A program made the position numbers and the translations under genes. Positions 43,764-52,019 of a stretch of DNA of 64,000 bases are shown piece after piece. The stretch's first letter is position 1, and each line of letters begins with the position of its first letter. Where the stretch lies: assembly GCA_002439165.1 (NCBI GenBank), contig DJTE01000003.1, positions 1-64,000 on the forward strand, in the 5' to 3' direction. Origin of the DNA: Chryseobacterium indologenes (GTDB lineage Bacteria > Bacteroidota > Bacteroidia > Flavobacteriales > Weeksellaceae). The notes beneath the pieces are model-generated. The model had not been told where the DNA came from, made no database searches, and saw only the letters and a program-made list of their open reading frames with translations.

Positions 43764-44741
43764 CTAACTTTTTACCCAGCTGAACTGAAACTGAAGATCG
43801 GGAGTAGAAACCCTGTCTGTGATCTTCTGAAGTCTCGCCGGCAGTTTCATTAGATATTCCTGAGCTTTTTCAGCCTTTTCAGTAAGTCCTTTTACATGTT
43901 CTATCTTCCATTCGTCCAACAGGTCTTTCAGAATATTGATGTAATCCTGGCCTGTGTATACCATACATCTCTGCGCTGCATCTGAAAAATGCCCCCAAAG
44001 CTCTCCTGCTTTCTGCCCGGACTGTCTCATCAGGTGGGCAGGCATTACAATTTTTTTGCGCATCATATCTTCAAAGGCAAGAATCATTTCCGAAGGATCA
44101 ATTTCAAGGATTTTGGCTACGAAATGTTTGTAAGCTTTGGCATGTCTCGCTTCATCGGCAGCAATTACCCCGCACATTTTTGCCAGTTTTCCGTTTCCGG
44201 ACTGTTTTGCCAGTGTTCCTACCCTACGGTGGGAAATGTTGGTCGCTGTTTCCTGGAAGCTTGTATACACGAAATTTCTGTACGGGTCCATGCTTGTTCC
44301 CAGATCAAAACCATCGTTGATCAGGTATTGAGTCGTGATTTCCACTTCTCTCATGTTCACTCTTCCGCACAGGTAAAGGTATTTATTCAGTAGGTCTCCA
44401 TGTCTGTTTTCTTCAGCAGTCCAGGCTCTTACCCAGTTTACCCAGCCTACGCTTTCTTCCTGATTCACTCCGTCTACTCCCATCAGCCAGGATTCGTAAG
44501 AAGGCAGAGCTTCTTCTGTGATACAGTCCCCGATCAGGGTTACAAACAGATCATAAGGCATTTCACGGGCGAAGGTCTGAATTTCTTCCAGATCATGTTT
44601 AAAATCATCGCTTGAAGGATCCGGAAGCATATCTGAAGGCTGCCAGATCTTTTCGATCGGCGTTAAAAATTTTTCAAGAAAAGAACCTACTTCCTTTTCC
44701 AGAATTCCCATTACTTCTTTCCTAACAAGCTTTTGATACAT
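43764..44741 (-). CDS. Acyl-ACP desaturase (ferritin-like di-iron)
   Basis: 325 residues from ATG 44741 (nine further codons upstream lack family character). Two di-iron ligand helices: EENRHGDLLNKYL (EENRHG) and ADEARHAKAYKHF (DEARHA), the soluble stearoyl-ACP desaturase pattern. It introduces a cis double bond into ACP-bound fatty acids, using O2 and a ferredoxin-type donor. Single gene. Confidence 0.95.
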   Translation of the reverse strand: MYQKLVRKEVMGILEKEVGSFLEKFLTPIEKIWQPSDMLPDPSSDDFKHDLEEIQTFAREMPYDLFVTLIGDCITEEALPSYESWLMGVDGVNQEESVGWVNWVRAWTAEENRHGDLLNKYLYLCGRVNMREVEITTQYLINDGFDLGTSMDPYRNFVYTSFQETATNISHRRVGTLAKQSGNGKLAKMCGVIAADEARHAKAYKHFVAKILEIDPSEMILAFEDMMRKKIVMPAHLMRQSGQKAGELWGHFSDAAQRCMVYTGQDYINILKDLLDEWKIEHVKGLTEKAEKAQEYLMKLPARLQKITDRVSTPDLQFQFSWVKS

Positions 44742-44837
44742 TGTAACTCTATTAATTTTAAACAGCAAAGATATGATTTATTTATTATTTACCGCATAAT
44801 AAAGTATGCAACTCATATCATGTCTGACATAAATCAT

Positions 44838-44878
44838 AAAAAAATGCCGGCATGTAATTATAGAACGGCATTTTTTTA
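44838..44878. terminator. Terminator after gpmI
   Basis: Hairpin AAAAAATGCCG / CGGCATTTTTT, loop about 16 bases, with T-runs on both strands. It follows the minus-strand gpmI gene. Confidence 0.88.
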
Positions 44879-44894
44879 ACATTATTATTGAATT

Positions 44895-46436
44895 TTAGGT
44901 AACTAAAATATTTCCTGTCATAATTTCCGGAATTTCCACTCCCATTACCTTCAGGATGGTTGGGGCAACATCTCCCAGTTTACCGGGTTTCAGGTTCCAG
45001 GTATGGTCTTTATCCATCACAATAAAAGGAACCAGGTTGGTTGAATGCTGGGTATTAGGGGTTCCGTCCGGGTTGATCATTACATCGGAATTTCCGTGGT
45101 CTGCCAGAATGAATACTGCATATCCGTTTTCATAAGCAGCTGTGGCCACTTTTTCAATGCATTTATCTACTGTTTCCGCTGCTTTTACTGCGGCTTCAAA
45201 AACTCCGGTATGCCCTACCATATCGGTATTGGCAAAGTTTAAACATACAAAATCTGCGGTGCCGTTTTCCAGTTCCGGAACAATAGCATTGGTAATGTCG
45301 TAAGCTGACATTTCCGGCTTCAGATCGTAAGTAGGAACATCTTTCGGGCTTGGGCACAGCAGCCTTCTTTCTCCTTCAAATTCTTTTTCCCTTCCTCCTG
45401 AGAAGAAAAATGTCACGTGAGGATATTTCTCTGTTTCAGCAATTCTGATCTGGGTTTTACCGTTTCTTTCAAGCACTTCTCCCATAGTATCCTGAAGAAC
45501 ATTTTCGTCGAAAACAACCTGTACATTCTGAAATGTTTTGTCATAGTTGGTCAGTGTAACGTAGTAAAGGTTCAGTTTACGCATAAAATATTCCGGAAAA
45601 TCTTTCTGAGAAAGGACTTCTGTAATTTCACGGCCCCTGTCTGTACGGAAATTGAAACAGATCACCACATCATTATCGATAATCTTAGCCACGGGCACCA
45701 CATTTCCGGTTGCCGTGGTATTGACCATAATGACAGGTTTGAGGAATTCGTCTGTTATATTGTTATCATAAGAAGTTTTAATAGCCGCTGCTGCATCCGT
45801 AGTCTGAAGGCCTACCCCTTCTACAAGGGCATCATATGCCAATTTTACACGTTCCCATCTTTTATCTCTGTCCATAGCGTAATAGCGCCCCACAATGGTT
45901 GCCAGTTTTCCGGTAGTTGCCTCCATGTGTTTCTGAAGTTCTTCGATAAAACCTAATCCTGAATGCGGATCACAGTCTCTTCCGTCTGTAAATGCATGAA
46001 CAAAAACATTTTCGTTGAGTCCGGATTCTTTGGCTGCCGTTAAAAGCCCTTTGAGATGATTGATATGGGAATGCACACCTCCGTTGGAAACCAGTCCTAT
46101 GAAGTGTACTTTTTTATTTTCTTTTTTAGCATATTCAAAAGCATCCTGAATGACTTTTTCCTGTCCCAAAGTACCGTTTTCCACTGCCATATTGAGTTTT
46201 ACCAGGTTTTGATACACCACTCTTCCTGCTCCTAAATTCATATGCCCCACTTCGGAATTTCCCATCTGTCCTGCGGGAAGTCCTACTGCCAGGCCGCTTG
46301 CTTCAAGGGTTGTATGGGGAAATTTTTTATAACAGCTGTCGATAAACGGGGTATCTGCTTTATCTATTGCTGAAACTTCCGGGTTCATGCCCAGCCCCCA
46401 TCCGTCAAGGATTGCTAATATTGCTTTTTTTGACAT
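44895..46436 (-). CDS. gpmI: 2,3-bisphosphoglycerate-independent phosphoglycerate mutase
   Basis: 513 residues. The alkaline phosphatase superfamily core carries Mn-binding LDGWG, the catalytic Ser in MGNSEVGHMNLGAGR, HAFTDGRDCDP, GRYYAMDRDKRWERV, LNFANTDMVGHTG and ILADHGNSDVM. It interconverts 3- and 2-phosphoglycerate in glycolysis. Length is standard. On the minus strand TAAATTTG (46463-46456) fits the -7 promoter consensus. Confidence 0.98.
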   Translation of the reverse strand: MSKKAILAILDGWGLGMNPEVSAIDKADTPFIDSCYKKFPHTTLEASGLAVGLPAGQMGNSEVGHMNLGAGRVVYQNLVKLNMAVENGTLGQEKVIQDAFEYAKKENKKVHFIGLVSNGGVHSHINHLKGLLTAAKESGLNENVFVHAFTDGRDCDPHSGLGFIEELQKHMEATTGKLATIVGRYYAMDRDKRWERVKLAYDALVEGVGLQTTDAAAAIKTSYDNNITDEFLKPVIMVNTTATGNVVPVAKIIDNDVVICFNFRTDRGREITEVLSQKDFPEYFMRKLNLYYVTLTNYDKTFQNVQVVFDENVLQDTMGEVLERNGKTQIRIAETEKYPHVTFFFSGGREKEFEGERRLLCPSPKDVPTYDLKPEMSAYDITNAIVPELENGTADFVCLNFANTDMVGHTGVFEAAVKAAETVDKCIEKVATAAYENGYAVFILADHGNSDVMINPDGTPNTQHSTNLVPFIVMDKDHTWNLKPGKLGDVAPTILKVMGVEIPEIMTGNILVT

Positions 46437-46876
46437 TTTGTAAACTTTTGTTATACAAATTTACCTAATTTCCGATGAACAGAAGAATTTGCAGTGTTGA
46501 ATTTTAACTGTGTGCTGAATTTTAATATTCAGTGTAAATTCAATCTTCATTTTGTAACAGTTTCTCGCCGGATCTGCATAATCTGCAAGCCAAAAATATT
46601 TATAAGCAGCTGTGTATCCGTGAGAAAATTTGTATTAATACTTTTTCAAGCGCAAAGTTCATTTATAGACAATGCTGATTTAAAGCATGCAAAGAGCGGA
46701 ATCAACTCCCTTGATTCAATGACGCGATGGATTAGCCTCCGGCTGTTTTAAAATTTATAAACCTGTGAGATTTGAAAGATCTGTCGGAAATTAAAATCTG
46801 CGGAAACAAAAATACAGATAATATATAGTTTTGTTTTCGCAGATTATACAGATTGAGCAGATTTCCCAATCTTTAT
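46437..46876. repeat. Intergenic region with an inverted copy of the AGCCGAAGGCT repeat family
   Basis: Around 46684-46745, read on the minus strand, is a diverged copy of the repeat seen three times at 56156-56905 (AACAGCCGGAGGCTAATC, then a GAATCAAGGGAGTTGATTC hairpin and CTCTTTGCATGC). At 46838-46865 is the CAGATTGAGCAGAT motif. An 85-codon frame across 46494-46751 is rejected as a gene. The remainder is AT-rich. Confidence 0.75.
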
Positions 46877-48121
46877 TTATTGATTATCAGACCAGTTTGT
46901 AATTTCATAATGTACCGGCTTTGAAGGTTTTTCTTCAATTCTAATATTCTGCCATTTGTTTTTTCCTTTTACATCTGCCTGAATCTCCCAGTTTCCTTTG
47001 GTGAATTTAAACTGGGCGGGAAGATGTATTTTTAAGGTAATGCTCCTTTCTCTGGCACTTTTCCTGTTCATTTTAATAGAGGATGGTGTCCAGTTTCCCA
47101 ATTCCGGCTGGTTTCCGGTAATATATACCTCATCATTTTTATCAGGAACACTTACAGTGAAAGTTACTTCATGGGTTTCGTCTGAATAGGGTTTGTAAAA
47201 ATCCTCAAATTTCATTTTTTGATTTTTCGTGTATTCTCTGATATAAGGATCCAAAAAGCCGCTTTCTTTCAGGAATTCCAACGGATCTTCAATATTGAGG
47301 ATATCATGGATCGCTTTATGTTTATCTTTTTGCCTCATGAAATAAGATTCCGAAATTTTATACCCCATCCAATATCCCAGGTCGTTGGGTCTGTCGTCTT
47401 TTTTACTGGTTCCGTATAGCCAGTCTGTGTTATCATCATTTTTCAACCGGGTAACGAATTCTCTGCATAAAGCTTCCAGATGGGCTTCTCCATAACGAAA
47501 AGCTCCGGTATTGATATTTTCACCTGAAATCATTTCGCTGATAAAATCAGCACCACCTTCCATCAGGGTATTTTTTAATAAACTGCCATCCCCTTTGATA
47601 TTCTGCTGAAAATGGATCAGTTCGTGGGCAACAAGTCCCATTACCCCATCCAGGTTATTCAGCATTTCCGTCCCGATAATAATTCCGTCTTTGGAAACTG
47701 TCCCCCCGGAATTGAACCGGCCATAGACAAAATAAACGGGAGGAAATTTAGCTTCCGGATGCCAGTATTTCATTGCGCTGTAAATAGCTCTCGCCCTTTT
47801 TTCTTTCTGCCCTACTCCGGCAAGAACATTTCGGCTTTTCAGGTAATCTTCCTTCCGTTTTCTGACCATTGTATACAGGGAATCGGCATTAATAATTCTG
47901 AACTCTGTAAAGCCTTTTACTCCCGGTGAACCATTTTTCATATAGTCTGCAAACGGATTTTCTTTAGAAGTTTCCATTTTATCGAAAGCTTTCCAGAAAC
48001 GGTCGGTATCACCGGTTTCAAAGATTGCATTCATCGGATCATCGGAAAATCCTGTCTGTGCATTTACTGTTGCATAAGTGAGAAAACAGGCCGCAAGAAT
48101 CTGATAGGATTTTATTTTCAT
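46877..48121 (-). CDS. Exported zinc protease-like protein with C-terminal CBM20-like domain
   Basis: 414 residues with signal peptide MKIKSYQILAACFLTYATVNAQ. A zinc-protease-type HELIH motif lies in VMGLVAHELIHFQQNIKG, with a downstream MEGGADFISE supplying the third ligand (DUF2268/gluzincin-like). Residues ~318-405 resemble a starch-binding (CBM20) beta-sandwich: VTFTVSVPDKNDEVYITGN, QPELGNWTPSSIKMNR, FKFTKGNWEIQ. The pairing of a protease-type fold with a CBM20 module is unusual. Single gene. Confidence 0.8.
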   Translation of the reverse strand: MKIKSYQILAACFLTYATVNAQTGFSDDPMNAIFETGDTDRFWKAFDKMETSKENPFADYMKNGSPGVKGFTEFRIINADSLYTMVRKRKEDYLKSRNVLAGVGQKEKRARAIYSAMKYWHPEAKFPPVYFVYGRFNSGGTVSKDGIIIGTEMLNNLDGVMGLVAHELIHFQQNIKGDGSLLKNTLMEGGADFISEMISGENINTGAFRYGEAHLEALCREFVTRLKNDDNTDWLYGTSKKDDRPNDLGYWMGYKISESYFMRQKDKHKAIHDILNIEDPLEFLKESGFLDPYIREYTKNQKMKFEDFYKPYSDETHEVTFTVSVPDKNDEVYITGNQPELGNWTPSSIKMNRKSARERSITLKIHLPAQFKFTKGNWEIQADVKGKNKWQNIRIEEKPSKPVHYEITNWSDNQ

Positions 48122-48294
48122 GGTTTTTTATGAGTTTTTTTATTTAACAGCGTAAAGTAGGAAAATATTATACGAAAAAACAAAAATTTGTTCAAGAGGT
48201 ATGGAAGACGGGGCATGGAAGCAGGAAAATTTTAAAAGCAACTTCTCTTCTTCTATTTTCCAGTCTGCTTAAAATGCTCCGGTTCGTTCAATTA

Positions 48295-48327
48295 TTTGTT
48301 TCATTAAATTAATTATTATTAATTTTG
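48295..48327 (+). promoter_or_regulatory. Bacteroidetes promoter for the SUI1-family gene, possibly leaderless
   Basis: TTTG at 48295-48298, a 21-base spacer, TAATTTTG at 48320-48327. The ATG at 48332 follows after four bases, where transcription should begin, so the mRNA may have almost no leader. Confidence 0.6.
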
Positions 48328-48331
48328 TTTT

Positions 48332-48655
48332 ATGGATTTACGAGATCAATTGAAGAACCTTTTTCCTGACCATGAGGAGCAGGATTTTGAAATGCCTGAA
48401 GAAGAATTCAAGCAGAAAGAACCATTGGTATGCAAGTTTGAGAAGAAAGGCAGAAACGGTAAGCCTGTTACCATTGTCGAAGGCTGGGAAGGCAGTGAAG
48501 AAGATTTAAAAAAGATCTCAAAAAAAATAAAAACCACCTTAGGAATAGGCGGTTCTGAAAAGGATGGTACGATTATTATTCAGGGAGACAACCGTGATAA
48601 GATTATGAATATCCTTAAAGAAATGGGATATAAAACCAAAAGAGTCGGCGGATAG
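48332..48655 (+). CDS. SUI1/YciH-family translation factor-like protein
   Basis: 107 residues. The C-terminal eIF1/SUI1 fold is shown by RNGKPVTIVEGWEG, LKKISKKIKTTLGIGGSEKDGTIIIQGD and IMNILKEMGYKTKRVGG. Bacterial YciH relatives bind the 30S subunit and affect start-codon selection. The N-terminal 30 residues are acidic. Single gene with its own promoter; the converging LRR gene ends three bases away. Confidence 0.93.
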   Translation: MDLRDQLKNLFPDHEEQDFEMPEEEFKQKEPLVCKFEKKGRNGKPVTIVEGWEGSEEDLKKISKKIKTTLGIGGSEKDGTIIIQGDNRDKIMNILKEMGYKTKRVGG

Positions 48656-48657
48656 AC

Positions 48658-49557
48658 CTAGAAATAGATCTGGGTTTCCGGCATCAGCTTCTTTAATTGT
48701 TCTATTTCAGTTTTATCTAATGGATTTCCTGTAAGGATCAATGTTTTCAGGTTTTTCAACCGGGTAATCTCAATCGGGATACTTTTCAGGTTATTACCCG
48801 CCAGATTCATACTGGTCATGTTTTTTAAACCTTTGATCTTTGGTGAAATTTGGGAGATGTTATTTCCACTGGCATTCAGGTATTCGAGCTTTCGAAGTCT
48901 GAAAAGTGTTTCAGGTAATTTCACAATGGCATTCTGCTGAAGTTCCAGGTATTTCAGATTTTCAGGAAAGGAAAGGCTTTCCATATCGTTGATCTGGTTT
49001 TCTGCAAGATTCAAAAACTTCAGATTTTTGATGTTGTCTATACGGTCTGTAATGAAACTGATCTGGTTTCCCTGAAGGTTAATTTCTTCCAAAGACGGAA
49101 TTTCCATGAATGCTTCCGGAAACACATTCAGATTATTGGCTTCCAGATGTACAGCTTTTAACCGCTGAAGCTTCACCACATTCGGGTTGATGCGTGTAAG
49201 TCCATTGAGATTCATTGAAAAAGTTTCCAGCTTTGTCAGCATTCCGATTTCATCAGGGATAAACTTAATATTGTTTTCATTGACATTCAGGATCGTCAGT
49301 TCTTTTAAAGTAAAAATTTCCTGATCCATCTGTTCAAGCTTATTTCCCATGATATTCAAAAAGAAAAGTGACTTCAGTCCGGCAATTTGAGGGGGAAGGT
49401 TGAACATGCCTTTTTCCCGGAAACTCATACTGTATACAGTTTTATCACTGCTCAAAGCTTCTTCAATATTTGTAAAGGTAGGATATTTTACAGGGTCGAT
49501 CTGGGCTTTTGCCTGAAAAAGAAAGAAAACGGAAACCGGCAGAAGGATTTTTTTCAT
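48658..49557 (-). CDS. Exported leucine-rich repeat protein
   Basis: 299 residues from ATG 49557, giving signal peptide MKKILLPVSVFFLFQAKAQ. About ten LRRs of ~23 residues follow (for example LKELTILNVNENNIKFIPDEI and LKYLELQQNAIVKLPETLF), of the bacterial type with LxxLxLxxNxIxxLP. Probably a surface or periplasmic binding protein; partner unknown. No sorting domain at the C-terminus. It is preceded by a strong terminator from the upstream gene. Confidence 0.93.
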   Translation of the reverse strand: MKKILLPVSVFFLFQAKAQIDPVKYPTFTNIEEALSSDKTVYSMSFREKGMFNLPPQIAGLKSLFFLNIMGNKLEQMDQEIFTLKELTILNVNENNIKFIPDEIGMLTKLETFSMNLNGLTRINPNVVKLQRLKAVHLEANNLNVFPEAFMEIPSLEEINLQGNQISFITDRIDNIKNLKFLNLAENQINDMESLSFPENLKYLELQQNAIVKLPETLFRLRKLEYLNASGNNISQISPKIKGLKNMTSMNLAGNNLKSIPIEITRLKNLKTLILTGNPLDKTEIEQLKKLMPETQIYF

Positions 49558-49566
49558 AGATAAAAA

Positions 49567-49605
49567 GTGTCCGTTGCGGCAGCTTCGCTGCCGCAACGGA
49601 CGGGA
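49567..49605 (-). terminator. Strong terminator after the PhoX-like gene
   Basis: Perfect 15-bp stem GTCCGTTGCGGCAGC / GCTGCCGCAACGGAC with loop TTC, followed on the minus strand by ACTTTTTATC. Among the strongest hairpins in the window. Confidence 0.95.
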
Positions 49606-49616
49606 ATTATTAATAC

Positions 49617-51782
49617 TTATTTCTTTAATAATTTTACTGTTTTCTGAAACCCTCCTTCAGCTTCGATATTCAAAACCAAAATACGGGATGCTTCCAGCTG
49701 CTTCGTAAAGTCAAGCTCCAGAGCTCTGTTTAAACCGTTGAACTTCTTTGTATAAACGATTTTTCCATCCATACTGTAAACGGTTACCAGAATATCTTTC
49801 AGCCCTTTTTCCGAATTGATCTTCACGATTCCGGAAGTAGGATTAGGGGCCACTGTCACAGTAGTTTCAGAAGTCTGGCTATCAATGGTTCCCAATGAAC
49901 CGTTGGTTCCCAGATTTTCTTTCAGGGCAATGACCACTGTTGCTGATTTCCCTCTGTAATCAACAGTATTTCCTGTGGCATCAATATCCGTTGAAATAGT
50001 AGAGTCAGGATGCTGAATAGAGAAGAAGCCAAATTTATGATCCGGAGTAAAGGTAAGTCCCGTTGGTTCTGAACCTGCCGGCATTGAAGCAAACAATCTC
50101 ACTTTAGGATTTGCCTGGGTATGGTCCGGTGCAATAACCCAGATATAGTTTTTCCCTCCGTCCTGAAGCACCCAAAGGTTTCCACGCTCATCAAAGGTAA
50201 GGTTATCGTTTCCATCTCCCCATGCTTCGGTTTTCATTCCCTGAGCGGTATTGAATGAATAAGCCGTAGAAGCACCTCCAACGAATGTTTCTACCTGGGA
50301 AGCCGTAGTTCCGTTATCCTGAAGACGGTATACCTTATCAAGACCTTTTGCTGTAAAGTAAATCTTTCCGTCCAGCGGGCTGATATCCACGTCCTCCACT
50401 CCGTTGAATCTTGTTCCTCCCAAAGACTGGGCAAGTCCGGCAGTATTGTTCTGGTCTGCCTTTATTTTATTAGGAATCTGAACCCATGTTGCGGTGGTTC
50501 CTGCCGGATCTCCGGAAGCATTCAGTCCCTGATCCAGTTTCAGTACATAAAGATTTCCTGAAGACAGATCATTCGGGGTATCCATCACATACTTATATAC
50601 CATGTGAGTTCCGCCGTCTTCGCCATAATAAGCTATGGTTCCGGCATTGTTGATCACTACATTTTCATGGTTCATGATTCCCATCTGCCAGAGCTTTCCT
50701 TTGGAACCGTCAGGATTTTTAGAAACGACCTGTGCAGTAGCAGGATCTATTTCCACGAGCCATCCGTAGTCCTTATATCCGTCACCATTCACATCGCTGG
50801 ATGTTACAGATTCTTCAGCAGTAACAACTGTTCCCCAGGGTGTAATTCCTCCCGAACAGTTCCTGATGGTCTGAACAAGGCTCGGAGCTGAGAAACTTAC
50901 CGCTCTGGATCTTGTAAGTTGCCAAAGTTTGGTACTTGTATTATAGTTTACTTCTGCCATAGTTACTCCACCCGGATTCGTTTCATGGTTTACGGAAAGG
51001 TATCCGTCTGTGCTGCTTCCCGACCTGGCAACATACGCCGTAAAGTCATTCTGCCCGCCTACCATTCCGCCTCCTTCCGTATAATTATCTCCTTCTTTCA
51101 GGATGAGCTGGTATTTATGTTCAGCCGGAATAATCAGTTTATTGGTTTGTGCGGTAGGAACGATAGAGGTAAAACAGCTGATATGCGTTCCGTTACAGGC
51201 AGTCGGCTGAGGCGTGGTGGTTACTTTAGTTTTCAGATAGGCATCGATTCTGAGATCAGAACTTGTTACGCTTCTGTTGTGGAGTTCAACAGAAATTCTG
51301 TTGATTCCGTTTACAAATTTAGATTTCGGGATTGTGAAAAGATTGTATATGTTTTCTGCCGCTCCGTCAATGGTTGTGGATGAAAATGTATTGAACGTAA
51401 CAGCACCGGCAGGCATATTATCCCTTACCACTTCTACTCCGTTCAGGTAAACAATAATTCCGTCATCTCTCATTACTCCAAGTTCCATTTCATCTGAAAG
51501 GGTTGAAAGATCCACGGTAAAATCTTTTGCAAAGTAAGCCGTGACAAGGCCGGTAGCTCCATTATGAATGGTTGTTGTTACAGGATCACCATATCCCAAC
51601 GGGCCGTTTCCTACCGGCCATGCAGAAATGTCATAGGTTTTGGTTTTCCATTCATCCGGCTGCGCCTGGTCCAGATCTCTGTAACTCCAGGATGAGTTTC
51701 TGTCGAAAACAATAGTCTGTGCCTGTACGTTAAAGCCCGCAACTAACGCTAGAGCTCCGATTGCTAGTAGTTTTTTCTTCAT
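49617..51782 (-). CDS. Secreted PhoX-like (DUF839) protein with T9SS sorting domain
   Basis: 721 residues. Signal peptide MKKKLLAIGALALVAGFNVQAQ. Residues ~25-185: a galactose-binding-like domain (SWSYRDLDQAQPDEWKTKTY). Residues ~190-620: PhoX-type beta-propeller (GGITPWGTVVTAEE, YGWLVEIDPATAQVV, YYGEDGGTHMVYKYV, WGDGNDNLTFDERGNLWVLQD), a fold of calcium/iron phosphatases. Residues ~650-721: T9SS C-terminal domain (VAPNPTSGIVKINSE, VYSMDGKIVYTKKF). Likely a cell-surface or secreted phosphatase; the metal-binding residues were not checked one by one. A di-haem peroxidase gene lies upstream on the same strand. Confidence 0.88.
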   Translation of the reverse strand: MKKKLLAIGALALVAGFNVQAQTIVFDRNSSWSYRDLDQAQPDEWKTKTYDISAWPVGNGPLGYGDPVTTTIHNGATGLVTAYFAKDFTVDLSTLSDEMELGVMRDDGIIVYLNGVEVVRDNMPAGAVTFNTFSSTTIDGAAENIYNLFTIPKSKFVNGINRISVELHNRSVTSSDLRIDAYLKTKVTTTPQPTACNGTHISCFTSIVPTAQTNKLIIPAEHKYQLILKEGDNYTEGGGMVGGQNDFTAYVARSGSSTDGYLSVNHETNPGGVTMAEVNYNTSTKLWQLTRSRAVSFSAPSLVQTIRNCSGGITPWGTVVTAEESVTSSDVNGDGYKDYGWLVEIDPATAQVVSKNPDGSKGKLWQMGIMNHENVVINNAGTIAYYGEDGGTHMVYKYVMDTPNDLSSGNLYVLKLDQGLNASGDPAGTTATWVQIPNKIKADQNNTAGLAQSLGGTRFNGVEDVDISPLDGKIYFTAKGLDKVYRLQDNGTTASQVETFVGGASTAYSFNTAQGMKTEAWGDGNDNLTFDERGNLWVLQDGGKNYIWVIAPDHTQANPKVRLFASMPAGSEPTGLTFTPDHKFGFFSIQHPDSTISTDIDATGNTVDYRGKSATVVIALKENLGTNGSLGTIDSQTSETTVTVAPNPTSGIVKINSEKGLKDILVTVYSMDGKIVYTKKFNGLNRALELDFTKQLEASRILVLNIEAEGGFQKTVKLLKK

Positions 51783-52019
51783 TTTTTTGATTTATTAGAC
51801 CCTGCAAAACTATTTTTTTGAGCCGGCACCTCCGTTAATAGGATTTTAAATATATCCTGATATTTGTTAATTAATCTGGAATTTAATGTTAAGTGGATTA
51901 AATAATTGTTAAAATCCAGTGGTCAATGACTTTCATCGCTTCCCTATTCCAGCCTCAAATCTTTATGCATCAGATATCCTTATCCCGAACTGAAGTACCT
52001 TTTAAGTATATCTCCTCTT

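Noticed and set aside
46494..46751. 85-codon open frame
   Set aside because: It overlaps an inverted copy of the AGCCGAAGGCT repeat and shows no protein-like features.
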